Below, one piece after another: positions 33,685 to 43,216 of a DNA stretch of 46,197 nucleotides. This stretch comes from Faucicola sp041855445 (lineage in GTDB: Bacteria; Pseudomonadota; Gammaproteobacteria; Pseudomonadales; Moraxellaceae). The position numbers and the translations under genes are program-made. Location of the stretch: the NCBI GenBank assembly GCA_041855445.1, contig JBHAEG010000064.1, positions 1 to 46,197 on the forward strand, read 5' to 3'. Within the stretch, counting starts at the first letter, position 1. The number at the start of each line of letters is the position of its first letter. Below the pieces are notes generated by a model. That model was given only the letters and a program-made list of their open reading frames with translations. It searched no databases and had not been told where the DNA came from.

Positions 33685-34533
33685 ATGAAAGATGAAAAGT
33701 TACAAAAAGCGTTAGCCCGTTTGGGTTTAGGTTCACGCCGACAAATGGAAACGGTTATTCGTGAGGGTCGCATTAGCGTCAATGGAAAAATTGCTGATAT
33801 TGGCGACCGTGTCAAACAAGGTGATGAAATTCGGGTTGATGGGCGTTTATTACGTTATACTCCTGAAGATGAAAAACGTCGCCGTGTGTTAATTTATTAT
33901 AAACCTGAAGGTGAAATTTGTTCTGCACATGACCCAGAAGGTCGCCCAACAGTGTTTGAACGTTTACCACCTTTAACTCATGACCGTTGGGTCATGGTTG
34001 GACGATTGGATATTAATTCAACAGGTTTGCTGTTATTTACCAATGATGGTGAGCTTGCTCATCGATTGATGCACCCATCAAATGAAATTGAGCGAGAATA
34101 TGCAGTGCGAGTGATGGGTGAAATGACACCAGAAATTATGAAAAATTTGACTTCTGGGGTGATGCTTGACGATGGCATGGCACAGTTTGACCAATTGGTT
34201 GAACGTGGTGGTGAAGGCATTAATAAATGGTTTCAAGTGTGTTTAAAAGAAGGGCGAAATCGTGAAGTTCGCCGTTTATTTGAGTCACAGGGATTAAAAG
34301 TCAGTCGATTATTACGCACCCGTTATGGTTCTGTTAATTTGCCTCGTGAATTACGCACGGGTCGTTATATGGAATTAGATAAATCAGAAATTGAAAAGCT
34401 TGCCAGTTTAGTAAATTTACGACCTCGCCAAGGCACAGGTTTATATGGTATTGCAAAACGCCGTCATGAACGCCTTGAGAAAAAGCCGTTAAAAGCTCGC
34501 AAAGGTGGGCATTTACGCCGTAAATCTTCTTAA
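33685..34533 (+). CDS. rluB: 23S rRNA pseudouridine synthase RluB
   Basis: 282 residues. An N-terminal S4 RNA-binding domain (KLQKALARLGLGSRRQMETVI) is followed by the RsuA/RluB/E/F catalytic domain with GRLDINSTGLLLFTNDG, whose Asp is catalytic, and the late motifs REYAVRV and LKEGRNREVRRLFE. The N-terminus KLQKxLARxGxGSRR matches RluB best, which modifies U2605 of 23S rRNA in E. coli. ATG at 33685 was chosen because AAGGA lies nine bases upstream; an ATG at 33655 is in frame but has no such site. The tail is Lys/Arg-rich. No terminator before the convergent gene. Confidence 0.9.
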   Translation: MKDEKLQKALARLGLGSRRQMETVIREGRISVNGKIADIGDRVKQGDEIRVDGRLLRYTPEDEKRRRVLIYYKPEGEICSAHDPEGRPTVFERLPPLTHDRWVMVGRLDINSTGLLLFTNDGELAHRLMHPSNEIEREYAVRVMGEMTPEIMKNLTSGVMLDDGMAQFDQLVERGGEGINKWFQVCLKEGRNREVRRLFESQGLKVSRLLRTRYGSVNLPRELRTGRYMELDKSEIEKLASLVNLRPRQGTGLYGIAKRRHERLEKKPLKARKGGHLRRKSS

Positions 34534-34550
34534 ATTTTAGTGATGACTGG

Positions 34551-35072
34551 TTAAGATTGTTCAAAACGACTTTGTAAATAACGATTAGTGATTAATAATT
34601 TTTGGGCATTTTGTTCATACATTGCATCAATTAAGTGATTAAATTGACTATCAATGGTATCTAAATATTCTTCTAATAATTGAGTGGCGGTTTTACCTGT
34701 CGTGCCAACTGTCATTTGGTTAGCTCGGGTATTATCAAGGCGTTGATAGTCAGCAATTGCTTCGGGTAAATGGGTTTCTAATATTTTTTTGACTAAAAAT
34801 TGATTTTCAGTTAATAAACTTTTATCTTCAATGTGGCTTGATTGATAGTAACCCAATAAAATTTTAGCTTTTTGGTCAATTTGGTTGATTTTTTCGGTCA
34901 AATGATTTGGTAGATTTTTATTGGTAATATGAGTTAATTTAGGCATGGTTTCAAAGCTGATTTGTCGTCCACGTTGCCATGTGCGATAGCCCTGATATGC
35001 TAATGCGATTAATCCTAATGGTAACACAATATATAATACAATCATGGCGATAACAGCAATTGAAAAACTCAT
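34551..35072 (-). CDS. Single-pass membrane protein, copy 2 of a tandem pair
   Basis: 173 residues, family not recognised. An N-terminal membrane segment (about 3-28) and a basic stretch lead to a charged, helical cytoplasmic part. The last 85 residues align well with the end of the upstream 35093-35716 protein: a Q(F) helix with PEAIADYQRL versus PTAVQQYDQL, TATQLLEEYLDTIDSQFNHL versus TASDILIQVLLEVDNQLDTL, and a shared ending NRYLQSRFEQS versus YRYVKSRTQQ. It is 20 bases downstream of that gene. The two are probably a gene duplication within one operon. Confidence 0.75.
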   Translation of the reverse strand: MSFSIAVIAMIVLYIVLPLGLIALAYQGYRTWQRGRQISFETMPKLTHITNKNLPNHLTEKINQIDQKAKILLGYYQSSHIEDKSLLTENQFLVKKILETHLPEAIADYQRLDNTRANQMTVGTTGKTATQLLEEYLDTIDSQFNHLIDAMYEQNAQKLLITNRYLQSRFEQS

Positions 35073-35092
35073 AATTTTCCCTTAAAAAAAAG

Positions 35093-35716
35093 CTATTGTT
35101 GTGTGCGAGATTTAACGTAACGATAAGTGGTTGTCAGTTGGTCAGCGGTTTGTTGGTAAAGCTCATCATGCAATGTATCTAATTGATTATCAACTTCTAA
35201 TAAAACCTGTATTAAAATATCACTTGCCGTCATATCACCATGAATTTTTTGTTGCAGTTTATGTGGATTAAAGCGGGCAAGCTGGTCATATTGTTGTACC
35301 GCAGTTGGAATGCTATCTTCTATTAATTTTTGGATAGCAAATTGTTTTTCGTTTAGCCATTGTTCGCTTTGCTGTTTGGTTTCTTGTTGCCATTTGGTGT
35401 AGCGAGCCATTTTGTCATTGATACGGCTTAAAATAACAACGGCTTCTGTTGGCATTAAGTTTAATTTTTCAACAGTAATACCAACTAGATAGTTCATTGC
35501 CGAAGTTCTACCATGTTTAGTTTGCCAAAAACTTGGTGTAGTCGGTTGTTCAGTTGGCGTAGTCGGCTCTGGCTGATTTTCTATGGTGGCAGGTGGATTA
35601 ACAAGGCGAGGCGTGCCTGCCTGAATACCTGCGATTTCGTGCATTTTTCGCCAGCTTTTGCGAAGGATTACCCCAACAATAATGGCAGTAATAACCAATG
35701 ATACTATTGTAATCAA
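35093..35716 (-). CDS. Single-pass membrane protein, copy 1 of a tandem pair
   Basis: 207 residues, family not recognised. The N-terminal hydrophobic segment (2-18, ITIVSLVITAIIVGVIL) is followed by a basic patch RKSWRKM, a Pro/Thr-rich linker (about 40-65), and a helical C-terminal half. The C-terminal half is paralogous to that of the downstream gene (see that entry). The linker and the start of the helical region are unique to this copy. It is divergent from the LysE/ArgO gene. Topology suggests an inner-membrane anchored cytoplasmic coiled-coil domain. Confidence 0.75.
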   Translation of the reverse strand: MITIVSLVITAIIVGVILRKSWRKMHEIAGIQAGTPRLVNPPATIENQPEPTTPTEQPTTPSFWQTKHGRTSAMNYLVGITVEKLNLMPTEAVVILSRINDKMARYTKWQQETKQQSEQWLNEKQFAIQKLIEDSIPTAVQQYDQLARFNPHKLQQKIHGDMTASDILIQVLLEVDNQLDTLHDELYQQTADQLTTTYRYVKSRTQQ

Positions 35717-35838
35717 AGCCCTTTCCTTTAAAATCTATCAATCATTTTTTAGATATGATAGCATATTGCGATTTCACCCAAGGTAATTTTTTACAATAGT
35801 TTTTCTCTAATATCACTTCATTGATAAATAGTATTTTT

Positions 35839-36435
35839 ATGTTTGATTATATATCAGGTTTTAGTTTAGGCTTATCATTAATTTTGGCGATTGGCTCGCA
35901 AAATGCGTTTGTGCTAAAACAAGGGTTGTTACGTTCACATGTTTTTGCTATTTGTCTATTTTGTGCGATTTCTGATGCGATATTGATTGGGGCGGGTGTG
36001 GCAGGTTTTGGAGCAATCACTGCCCGTTTTCCTCAAGTGGTCATCATAGCAAAGTACGCAGGGGCAATTTTTTTGCTTAGCTATGGTTTAAAAAGTTTAC
36101 ATAGTAGCTTTACAAAAAGTCATGCTTTGACAGCAACAGGTGAACAAGTAAACAGTTTAAAAAAATCCTTATTACTATGTTTTGCGTTTACTTGGCTAAA
36201 TCCACATGTTTATTTAGATACATTAGTGCTGGTTGGCATGGTATCGACAGGGGCAACAAATAAGTTATTATTTGCAATCGGGGCAATAACGGCATCTTTT
36301 GCGTTCTTTTTTAGTTTGGGCTATGGGGCAAGATTATTGTCACCGATTTTCAGTCAGGCAAAAGCTTGGAACGTGTTAGATGGATTGGTTGGAATATTAA
36401 TGTTATGGCTGGCATACAAATTAGCGTTTTATTAA
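35839..36435 (+). CDS. LysE/ArgO-family amino acid exporter
   Basis: 198 residues from the ATG at 35839; the in-frame TTG at 35821 would add six. Six hydrophobic segments and the family N-terminus GFSLGLSLILAIGSQNAFVLKQGLLR are evident, with the conserved Asp in AISDAILI and LTWLNPHVYLDT-like segment (AFTWLNPHVYLDTLVL). This places it in the LysE superfamily, closest to ArgO (arginine export). The substrate cannot be read from the sequence, so no symbol is given. The gene stops 2 bases from the convergent 36438 gene. Confidence 0.85.
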   Translation: MFDYISGFSLGLSLILAIGSQNAFVLKQGLLRSHVFAICLFCAISDAILIGAGVAGFGAITARFPQVVIIAKYAGAIFLLSYGLKSLHSSFTKSHALTATGEQVNSLKKSLLLCFAFTWLNPHVYLDTLVLVGMVSTGATNKLLFAIGAITASFAFFFSLGYGARLLSPIFSQAKAWNVLDGLVGILMLWLAYKLAFY

Positions 36436-36437
36436 AT

Positions 36438-36743
36438 TTATCGCCAATAACGTAATTTATTTAACATAAAAATAAAAGCAACAAACATACCCAAATAATA
36501 GGCAAGTTTTAATTCAAAGCTATCATCTCGTAGTTTAAATGGTAATGCACACACCACGACCCCAGTTGGTATTAATAACAGCATAAACAGCCAGTTTTCA
36601 AATACCGTTAGCCAATGTTGCCAATCTCGCCCATGTCGTAAGCCAGATAATCCTAATACCAAACAACCCACCACTAAGCTATGAATTAAAACTTTAGGGA
36701 TATTTTTAGGGTAAATACTATTAATATTTAAAAACTTCATCAT
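36438..36743 (-). CDS. Small membrane protein of unknown function
   Basis: 101 residues with about three membrane segments (18-38, 48-68, 78-95) and a basic tail (KLRYWR). It lies 28 bases after a 102-residue membrane protein that shares layout: an HSL..G start to the first segment, a 15-residue polar loop, and a second segment with a similar L...IP pattern (LMLLLIPTG versus VFWLGIPAF). The two may be diverged duplicates. No function known. Confidence 0.65.
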   Translation of the reverse strand: MMKFLNINSIYPKNIPKVLIHSLVVGCLVLGLSGLRHGRDWQHWLTVFENWLFMLLLIPTGVVVCALPFKLRDDSFELKLAYYLGMFVAFIFMLNKLRYWR

Positions 36744-36771
36744 AAATTACTTTGATAAATAAGCCAAACAG

Positions 36772-37080
36772 TTAAGAATAAGCAGACATAAACCACAACA
36801 TAGACACACAGCTAAATAATAGCCCAAGAGTAATGGCATTTCTCGTTTGAATAGGTGGATTATTGGAAAATTTATTAAGAATTTTTGAGCCTAACCAAAA
36901 AAAAGCAGGAATGCCCAGCCAAAATACCAGCATATTCATGATTAAAGTTGGTAAAATATCACTAAAACTTTCACCAAATAATAAACGAAATGCAAACCCT
37001 GCCAAACATAAAATCACAGCAAAAATTGCCAAGCCAATAGTTAGACTATGGGGGACAAGCGATGTTGGTTGTTTTTCCAT
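36772..37080 (-). CDS. Small membrane protein of unknown function
   Basis: 102 residues with three or so hydrophobic segments (12-33, 44-65, 83-100), unrecognised. It begins MEKQPTSLVPHSLTIGLAIF and lies 42 bases downstream of rpe and 28 bases before its possible paralogue at 36438-36743, so the three genes are probably one transcript. Its role is unknown. Confidence 0.65.
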   Translation of the reverse strand: MEKQPTSLVPHSLTIGLAIFAVILCLAGFAFRLLFGESFSDILPTLIMNMLVFWLGIPAFFWLGSKILNKFSNNPPIQTRNAITLGLLFSCVSMLWFMSAYS

Positions 37081-37122
37081 AAATGTTAAGCCTCATAACC
37101 CATATTGTTTACTAAAAAATAT

Positions 37123-37833
37123 TTACGCTTTAGCCAATTCTGCTCGCATTTGGGCAATTGCTTGTTGATAGTTTGACTGGTTAAAAATAGCAGAACCTGC
37201 AACAAACATATCAGCACCTGCTTGGGCAATTTCTCGAATATTACTTGCTTTTACCCCGCCATCTACTTCTAAACGAATATAACGACCTGATGCGTCAATA
37301 CGTTGGCGAACTTGGCGAATTTTATCGAGGGTTGTTGGGATAAATGATTGCCCGCCAAACCCTGGATTAACACTCATTAATAAAATTTGGTCGATTTTAT
37401 CCATCACATAATCTAAATAATGTAACGGTGTGGCAGGATTAAATACTAATCCACATTCAGCCCCACCATCTTTAATTAATTGTAACGAACGGTCAATATG
37501 CTGAGTGGCCTCTGGGTGAAAAGTAATAATATTTGCCCCTGCTTTTAGAAATTGCTCAATCATACTATCAACAGGAGTGACCATCAAATGAACGTCTATC
37601 GGAGCATTTATCCCATAGTCTTTTAATGCTTGACAAACCATGCTACCAAACGTTAAGTTTGGCACATAATGGTTATCCATTACATCAAAATGAACCACGT
37701 CTGCCCCTGCCTGTATTACCTTTTCGACATCTTCCCCAAGTCTTGCAAAATCTGCAGATAAAATCGATGGGGCGATTAAATAAGGGGTTGGATTGTTAGC
37801 ATTAGCAAGTGGATTTTTAGCAAGTGAAGTCAT
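37123..37833 (-). CDS. rpe: Ribulose-phosphate 3-epimerase
   Basis: 236-residue TIM-barrel enzyme interconverting ribulose-5-phosphate and xylulose-5-phosphate in the pentose phosphate pathway. Signatures are APSILSADFARLGEDV (20s), HFDVMDNHYVPNLTFG with metal-binding His/Asp, HLMV, NPGFGGQSFIP, and the C-terminal EVDGGVK. The N-terminus carries about 18 extra residues compared with E. coli Rpe; no alternative start is in frame nearby. Probable first gene of an operon with the two small membrane proteins. Confidence 0.95.
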   Translation of the reverse strand: MTSLAKNPLANANNPTPYLIAPSILSADFARLGEDVEKVIQAGADVVHFDVMDNHYVPNLTFGSMVCQALKDYGINAPIDVHLMVTPVDSMIEQFLKAGANIITFHPEATQHIDRSLQLIKDGGAECGLVFNPATPLHYLDYVMDKIDQILLMSVNPGFGGQSFIPTTLDKIRQVRQRIDASGRYIRLEVDGGVKASNIREIAQAGADMFVAGSAIFNQSNYQQAIAQMRAELAKA

Positions 37834-38046
37834 GAAGTGTTGTTAAAGATAGCCGATGATGACGGTTATTTTAACAAAAAAAATTGTAAAAAGGCGGATT
37901 AATTTTCTGAAAGATATTTTACTTAAAATAAATTTTTCTTTTTTCGAGCTTGCCTTATACTTAGTGGTTATGTATGATGAATTTTTCTCTAATTTTTTGT
38001 AATTTTTCTTCTTATTCTTTTAACTTTTTTAAAAATTGGGCATTAA

Positions 38047-39789
38047 ATGGACGTCATTAATGTAGTTTTTTTCTTTACCGCCTTATTACTGTTTTTTAGT
38101 GTAATTGGTAGCTCGATTTCTGCTCGAGTTGGTATGCCATTGTTACTATGTTTTTTGGGTATTGGGATACTTGCAGGGGAAGAAGGGATTTTAGGTATCC
38201 AATTTTCTGAATTTAAATTTGCAAATATTATTGCTCAAGTTGCATTAGCGATGATTTTGCTTGATGGTGGTTTGCGTACAGCAATTTCAACATTTCGTGT
38301 TGCGTTAAAACCTGCTGTGGTACTGGCTTCGTGGGGGGTCATTGCAACAGTGGTGATTTTGGGGCTATTTACTACTTGGTTATTAGGGGTTGATTGGCGT
38401 TTAGGTTTATTGATGGCGGCGATTGTCGGTTCGACCGATGCGGCAGCAGTTTTTTCCTTATTGCGTAATGGTGGTATTACTTTAAATGAACGGGTGCAGG
38501 CGACTTTAGAAATAGAGTCAGGTGCAAACGACCCAATGGCAATCTTATTAGTCACGGCATTTATTGCGTTAAATTTAGACCCGACTAATCAAACTGTGGG
38601 CAGTTTTATTTGGATGTTGGTCAAGCAGTTATCACTTGGATTAATGATTGGTTATATTGGTGGTAAGGTTTTAGTCAAGCTGTTAAGTAAAGTATCACTG
38701 GCCGATGCGATGTATGCGATTTTGATTATGTCAGGCGGTTTGATGATTTTTGCTTCAACAAATATGTTAGGTGGTAGTGGATTTTTGGCGGTATATTTAA
38801 CAGGGGTTTTAGTTGGCAATTATCATAGCCGTGCTACAGAACATGCGTTAAATGTGATGGATAGCATTGCATGGCTATCGCAAGCGTCTTTATTTGTGAT
38901 GTTAGGTTTATTGGTAACGCCAAGTCATGTACTTGATGTGTGGCATTATGGTTTGATTATTACCGTATTTTTGGTATTAGTCGCTCGCCCATTGGCAGTG
39001 TTCACAGGCTTATCATTTTTTGGATTTAATTTTCGTGAACAAGCATTTATTTCATGGGTTGGTTTGCGTGGGGCGGTACCAATTACGTTAGCGATTTTGC
39101 CTGTCATGATGGGGGTAGACAATTCACCATTATTATTTGATTTAACTTTTGCCGTTGTGGTGTTGTCATTATTAGTACAAGGTTCAACCATTCCATTTTT
39201 TGCAAAAAAACTGAAAGTAAACTTACCTGAAACCACAAAACCTAAAAGCGAGCATCGTATTTGGTTAAATGAATATGCCAGTATTCGGATTTTTGAGTTT
39301 GTCGTGGCTGAAAACGCATTTGCGGTGGGGCAAAATCCTGAAAAAATCGCTCATCGAATTAATGCCAATGAAGTACGGCTATTTGCATATGTACATCAAG
39401 GTAAATTAACCACAGTAACACCAGAAACCACCTTACAAGTCAATGATAGTATGTGGTATGCACTCAGAGGCAATCATGCTGATAGATTAGCCCAAATTTT
39501 TGGTGATAATATTATTAAATTAAAAACGGATAGTGAGTTTTATGGTGATTGGGTCGTATCACCTCATGTACCAATTAATACTTTACCAGCTATAGATTTG
39601 GCAGATGTGGATAGTCGTTATTTAAATATGACGGTGCTTGAATATATTGATGCACATACCTCTCGGGAATTGGTCGTAGGCGACCATATTCATTTGACTC
39701 GCCAGCTAGATTTAATTGTACGTCATGTGGATAGCCGAGGCAATATTTTAGCACTAGGTTTAAAGAAAGTTAAACGACATGATGATTAA
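38047..39789 (+). CDS. nhaP2: K+/H+ antiporter, NhaP2/CvrA type
   Basis: 580 residues. The N-terminal 395 residues form a CPA1-type antiporter with about 12 membrane spans, including the ion-site segment VGSTDAAAVFSLLRNGG and the ND of EIESGANDPMAI. A soluble C-terminal half (about 400-575) contains a RCK_C/TrkA-C-like and a CorC-HlyC-like region, as in E. coli CvrA (578 residues) and Vibrio NhaP2. It exports K+ (or Na+) in exchange for H+ and helps with osmotic and pH stress. It is a single-gene unit with terminator-like hairpins after it. Confidence 0.9.
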   Translation: MDVINVVFFFTALLLFFSVIGSSISARVGMPLLLCFLGIGILAGEEGILGIQFSEFKFANIIAQVALAMILLDGGLRTAISTFRVALKPAVVLASWGVIATVVILGLFTTWLLGVDWRLGLLMAAIVGSTDAAAVFSLLRNGGITLNERVQATLEIESGANDPMAILLVTAFIALNLDPTNQTVGSFIWMLVKQLSLGLMIGYIGGKVLVKLLSKVSLADAMYAILIMSGGLMIFASTNMLGGSGFLAVYLTGVLVGNYHSRATEHALNVMDSIAWLSQASLFVMLGLLVTPSHVLDVWHYGLIITVFLVLVARPLAVFTGLSFFGFNFREQAFISWVGLRGAVPITLAILPVMMGVDNSPLLFDLTFAVVVLSLLVQGSTIPFFAKKLKVNLPETTKPKSEHRIWLNEYASIRIFEFVVAENAFAVGQNPEKIAHRINANEVRLFAYVHQGKLTTVTPETTLQVNDSMWYALRGNHADRLAQIFGDNIIKLKTDSEFYGDWVVSPHVPINTLPAIDLADVDSRYLNMTVLEYIDAHTSRELVVGDHIHLTRQLDLIVRHVDSRGNILALGLKKVKRHDD

Positions 39790-39790
39790 T

Positions 39791-39806
39791 GGTACATGAT
39801 TGTACC
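39791..39806 (+). terminator. Small hairpin after nhaP2
   Basis: GGTACA-TGAT-TGTACC (6-bp stem) followed by GTTATTTTT, immediately past the nhaP2 stop. Confidence 0.5.
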
Positions 39807-39833
39807 GTTATTTTTAACATGCTAAATCAAACA

Positions 39834-39866
39834 AACCCGAGTCTGAGGGCGACAGACTCGGGTTTT
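39834..39866 (+). terminator. Strong terminator in the nhaP2-asd gap
   Basis: A perfect 12-bp stem AACCCGAGTCTG/CAGACTCGGGTT with a 7-base loop, then TTTT. The rest of the 404-bp gap to asd (39790-40193) shows no convincing gene: one weak 57-codon ORF without a ribosome site is noted under rejected items. Confidence 0.88.
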
Positions 39867-40193
39867 GGGCACTTCATGTTATTGTTATTCTCAATTCCTA
39901 AGATTACTCGTCCTGAGCAATCAACACCACTAATCCATAGTATTATCCTTGTGTTGATGTGCGTATTATATATTTTTTTACTATCATTTGCCAATACGTC
40001 GAAAACGGATATTGTTGTAAGCTTTTTCTTACAAAAACCTGCTGAATAATAACAATCTAAACGTTATGGGCAATGGCTATCATTACAAAAATTTGCTAAA
40101 ATCATTTCGTTATGTATCTAGTTTCAATGGCACTTTCTTTGCTAAAAGTTTCATAACATTTTTTTATTTTTATTTTCGATTAAGGATTTTATC

Positions 40194-41324
40194 ATGAGTC
40201 AGCTCAAAGTTGGTTTAGTGGGTTGGCGTGGTATGGTTGGGTCAGTATTAATGCAACGCATGATTGCGGAAAATGACTTTGATGGTATCACTCCCGTATT
40301 TTTTTCTACGAGTAACGCAGGCGGTAATGCACCAACGCCAAACGGTATTGCACCAAGTAAACTAGAAGATGCTCATGATATTAGTAAATTAGCCAGCTGT
40401 GATGTGATTATTACTTGTCAAGGTGGTGACTATACCAAAGCGGTACATCAGCCATTGCGTGACAGTGGCTGGAATGGCTACTGGATTGATGCAGCAAGCT
40501 CACTGCGTATGCAAGATGATAGCGTAATTGTGCTTGACCCTGTTAATCGTGATGTGATTGATAACGCCATTAAAAATGGTCAAAAAGACTTTATTGGCGG
40601 TAATTGTACTGTGTCATTGATGTTGATGGCGATTGGTGAGCTGTTCAAGCGAGATTGGGTTGAGTGGGTGTCTGCCATGACTTATCAAGCAGCAAGTGGG
40701 GCAGGTGCGAACAATATGCGAGAGCTCATCAAAGGTATGGGCTATATTCATGATGGTGTCAAAGCAGAACTGACAGACCCAGCCAGTGCCATTTTAGAAA
40801 TTGACCGTAAAGTTGCTGATTTACAACGTGGCGATGCATTTCCAAAACAATATTTTGGAACTCCATTGGCAGGTAGTTTAATTCCTTATATTGATAGCCA
40901 GCTAGATAATGGGCAATCTCGTGAAGAGTGGAAAGGTCAAGTTGAAACTAACAAAATTTTAGGAAACACTCAAGAAAATCTTGTGCCAATTGATGGAATT
41001 TGTGTGAGAATTGGAGCCATGCGTTGCCATTCTCAAGGGCTGACTATCAAACTGAAAAAGAATATTCCATTAACTGAGATTGAAGAAGCATTGCGTAATA
41101 GTGGGAATGAATGGCTTGATGTCGTTGAAAATGACAAGCCTGCCAGTGTTGAGCGTTTAACGCCTGTTGCCGTTACTGGTACGCTAAAAGTTGCCGTTGG
41201 TCGTTTACGCAAAATGAATTTAGGTGAAGAGTATCTATCAGCGTTTACAGTGGGTGACCAATTATTGTGGGGTGCTGCTGAGCCATTACGCCGTACATTA
41301 GCGATTATTCGTGGCAAACTTTAA
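40194..41324 (+). CDS. asd: Aspartate-semialdehyde dehydrogenase
   Basis: 376 residues, the gammaproteobacterial type. It reduces aspartyl phosphate with NADPH in the lysine/threonine/methionine and diaminopimelate pathway. The N-terminal nucleotide motif GWRGMVGS (10-17) and the active-site Cys in GGNCTVSLM (C138) are present, with the conserved His in IRIGAMRCHSQ. The start has AAGGA eight bases upstream. Single gene with its own terminator. Confidence 0.96.
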   Translation: MSQLKVGLVGWRGMVGSVLMQRMIAENDFDGITPVFFSTSNAGGNAPTPNGIAPSKLEDAHDISKLASCDVIITCQGGDYTKAVHQPLRDSGWNGYWIDAASSLRMQDDSVIVLDPVNRDVIDNAIKNGQKDFIGGNCTVSLMLMAIGELFKRDWVEWVSAMTYQAASGAGANNMRELIKGMGYIHDGVKAELTDPASAILEIDRKVADLQRGDAFPKQYFGTPLAGSLIPYIDSQLDNGQSREEWKGQVETNKILGNTQENLVPIDGICVRIGAMRCHSQGLTIKLKKNIPLTEIEEALRNSGNEWLDVVENDKPASVERLTPVAVTGTLKVAVGRLRKMNLGEEYLSAFTVGDQLLWGAAEPLRRTLAIIRGKL

Positions 41325-41368
41325 ATTCCACTAAACACTGAATTATGATACACTTGTCATCATGATTG

Positions 41369-41398
41369 AAACACGCTCTAGGGTAGAGCGTGTTTTTA
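41369..41398 (+). terminator. asd terminator
   Basis: Stem AACACGCTCTA/TAGAGCGTGTT with a GGG loop, followed by TTTT. Confidence 0.92.
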
Positions 41399-41555
41399 TT
41401 CCTTACTTTCTACTGTCTATGCCAAAGACGCTAGCATTTTTGACAAGTTTTTGTTATAAAGATTGGTAATATTTAATTTATTTTATCAGAGTTTAACAAA
41501 AAATAGGGTTTTACGCCATTTCACATATTGACTATTTTTTGGTAAGGATTTTGTT

Positions 41556-43076
41556 ATGTCTTGGCAAAAACGTTATATACAAGTTATTTTAGGGTTACCA
41601 TTATCATTGCCACTGATTGCCGATGCGGTAACTGTGGGTGATACTCATGTAAAATCACAACAAAATCAACCTCTTCAAGCCAGTATTAGTGTAACAGATA
41701 TTGACCCTGCAACTTTTTCGGTAAAATTGGCAAGCTCTGTTGTTTATCAACAAATGGGTTTAAGTGATGATAAATCAATTTCGATAAGCTTTCAACCAAC
41801 AGGAAAAAATAGTGGTACAATTCTTTTAACGACAACACAACCTATTCATGCACCATTTACAGATGTTGTGTTGGATATTCAAGATAAAGATGAACAACGC
41901 CTTATTCCTAAAACACTCTTGGTGCCAATTGATGAAAGTCAAAAAGTATCAAATAATTTTGTAGAAACTCAACCAACCACAGTGACTGTTGGACAAAATC
42001 AACAAGTAGAATTACCTGTGACAGGTAAAACGCTTGATGTCAATTATGCTGAACCACCACCGTTAGAAGAAGCACCTACTGAAACTATGACGCAAGCTGA
42101 AGTGACTCAGCCCCAAGTGACTGAACCTGTGGTACCTACATTGACGGAAGCTCAAATAGAATCAAACAATATTATTACACCTGTTACGCCAGAAGTGTCC
42201 GTTGTAAAAGAGCAATCGGAAGCAGATAAGGCAGAATTGACCGCTCAACAGCCAGAAGCTGTCACGCCAGAAGTACCAGCGGTGACAACTGAAAATAATA
42301 CCATCAGCGAAGCAGTTACAGCTGAGCAAACTAGCGAGCCAGAAACCGCAAAATCAGAAGCCACAACACAAGATGAACCAGAAACTAAAGCTGAAGTGAC
42401 AGAAACAGATAATAAAGAAAAAGAACAAGTGGCAGGCGAAACGATTGTTTATACTATTCAACGCAATGATAACTTATGGACAATTGCCAGTCAAATTGCT
42501 AAGAAAAATAAGACAGATGTAAAAACAATCATGCAAGAGATTGCAGATAGAAACCCAGATGCCTTTGTTGATGGTGATGTTTCAAAAATAATGGTAAATA
42601 CAACATTAAATATTCCTAAATATGAAGTCATGCCATCGCAACTAGGCATTAAAGCGGTAAAACAGGCTCAACAACAAGAAAAACGTAGCTCGTCAAAATC
42701 TAAAAGTTCAAAACCTGTCACCACACAAACAAAATCAACAACAAAACAATCTGGAAAAACAAATTATTCGGCAACTCATAAAGCTAAAACCCGTACTCAT
42801 ATTCAGCCACAACAAAAAGCTAGAATGACCATCGTTGCCCCAAATCAAAGTAAAGGTTCTGCACAAGGAGCAACACCAAATCAAAATCGAACTAAAGGTG
42901 GCACGTCTCCTGCATTAATGGCACAAGTGCAACAAAAACGCCAAAATACAGCAAGCCAAGCAACGAGAGTAAATAGTTTAAGTAGCCAGTTAATCAGTGC
43001 CGAACAAAAAATTAAATTACAAAATGCTAGACTTGCTCAATTGGAACAACGTTTAAAAGAACTAAACAAAAAATAG
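41556..43076 (+). CDS. fimV: FimV, periplasmic half (FimV N-terminal domain plus LysM)
   Basis: 506 residues. A signal peptide (about 1-24, LPLSLPLIADA) precedes the FimV N-terminal domain (about 25-125: VTVGDTHVKSQQNQPLQASI), an acidic Pro/Glu/Thr-rich linker (about 130-290), a LysM peptidoglycan-binding domain (about 296-350, with IVYTIQRNDNLWTIASQIA), a basic low-complexity region, and a C-terminal coiled coil (about 470-506). In Pseudomonas FimV these are followed by a membrane span and a cytoplasmic TPR half in the same chain; here the chain ends with a normal stop at the coiled coil. FimV promotes type IV pilus assembly and twitching. Confidence 0.85.
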   Translation: MSWQKRYIQVILGLPLSLPLIADAVTVGDTHVKSQQNQPLQASISVTDIDPATFSVKLASSVVYQQMGLSDDKSISISFQPTGKNSGTILLTTTQPIHAPFTDVVLDIQDKDEQRLIPKTLLVPIDESQKVSNNFVETQPTTVTVGQNQQVELPVTGKTLDVNYAEPPPLEEAPTETMTQAEVTQPQVTEPVVPTLTEAQIESNNIITPVTPEVSVVKEQSEADKAELTAQQPEAVTPEVPAVTTENNTISEAVTAEQTSEPETAKSEATTQDEPETKAEVTETDNKEKEQVAGETIVYTIQRNDNLWTIASQIAKKNKTDVKTIMQEIADRNPDAFVDGDVSKIMVNTTLNIPKYEVMPSQLGIKAVKQAQQQEKRSSSKSKSSKPVTTQTKSTTKQSGKTNYSATHKAKTRTHIQPQQKARMTIVAPNQSKGSAQGATPNQNRTKGGTSPALMAQVQQKRQNTASQATRVNSLSSQLISAEQKIKLQNARLAQLEQRLKELNKK

Positions 43077-43093
43077 ATGATAAATGACATCGG

Positions 43094-43112
43094 GGATAGA
43101 AAAATTCTATCC
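43094..43112 (+). terminator. Hairpin after the first fimV gene
   Basis: Perfect 8-bp stem GGATAGAA/TTCTATCC with a 3-base loop, 17 bases past the stop; only a short T-rich follow-up. Confidence 0.45.
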
Positions 43113-43216
43113 TTGATTGAACAAAAAAACGTACTCAAAATCCTTTACCTGATATTTTTTTGCTAACTTGGTTGATTTGTCGTTAAATTCAGTCATTTCA
43201 TAATATCATCATTTGC

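Noticed and set aside
39877..40049. 57-codon ORF with a possible membrane span in the nhaP2-asd gap
   Set aside because: No ribosome binding site, starts just after a strong terminator, biased composition; most likely chance.
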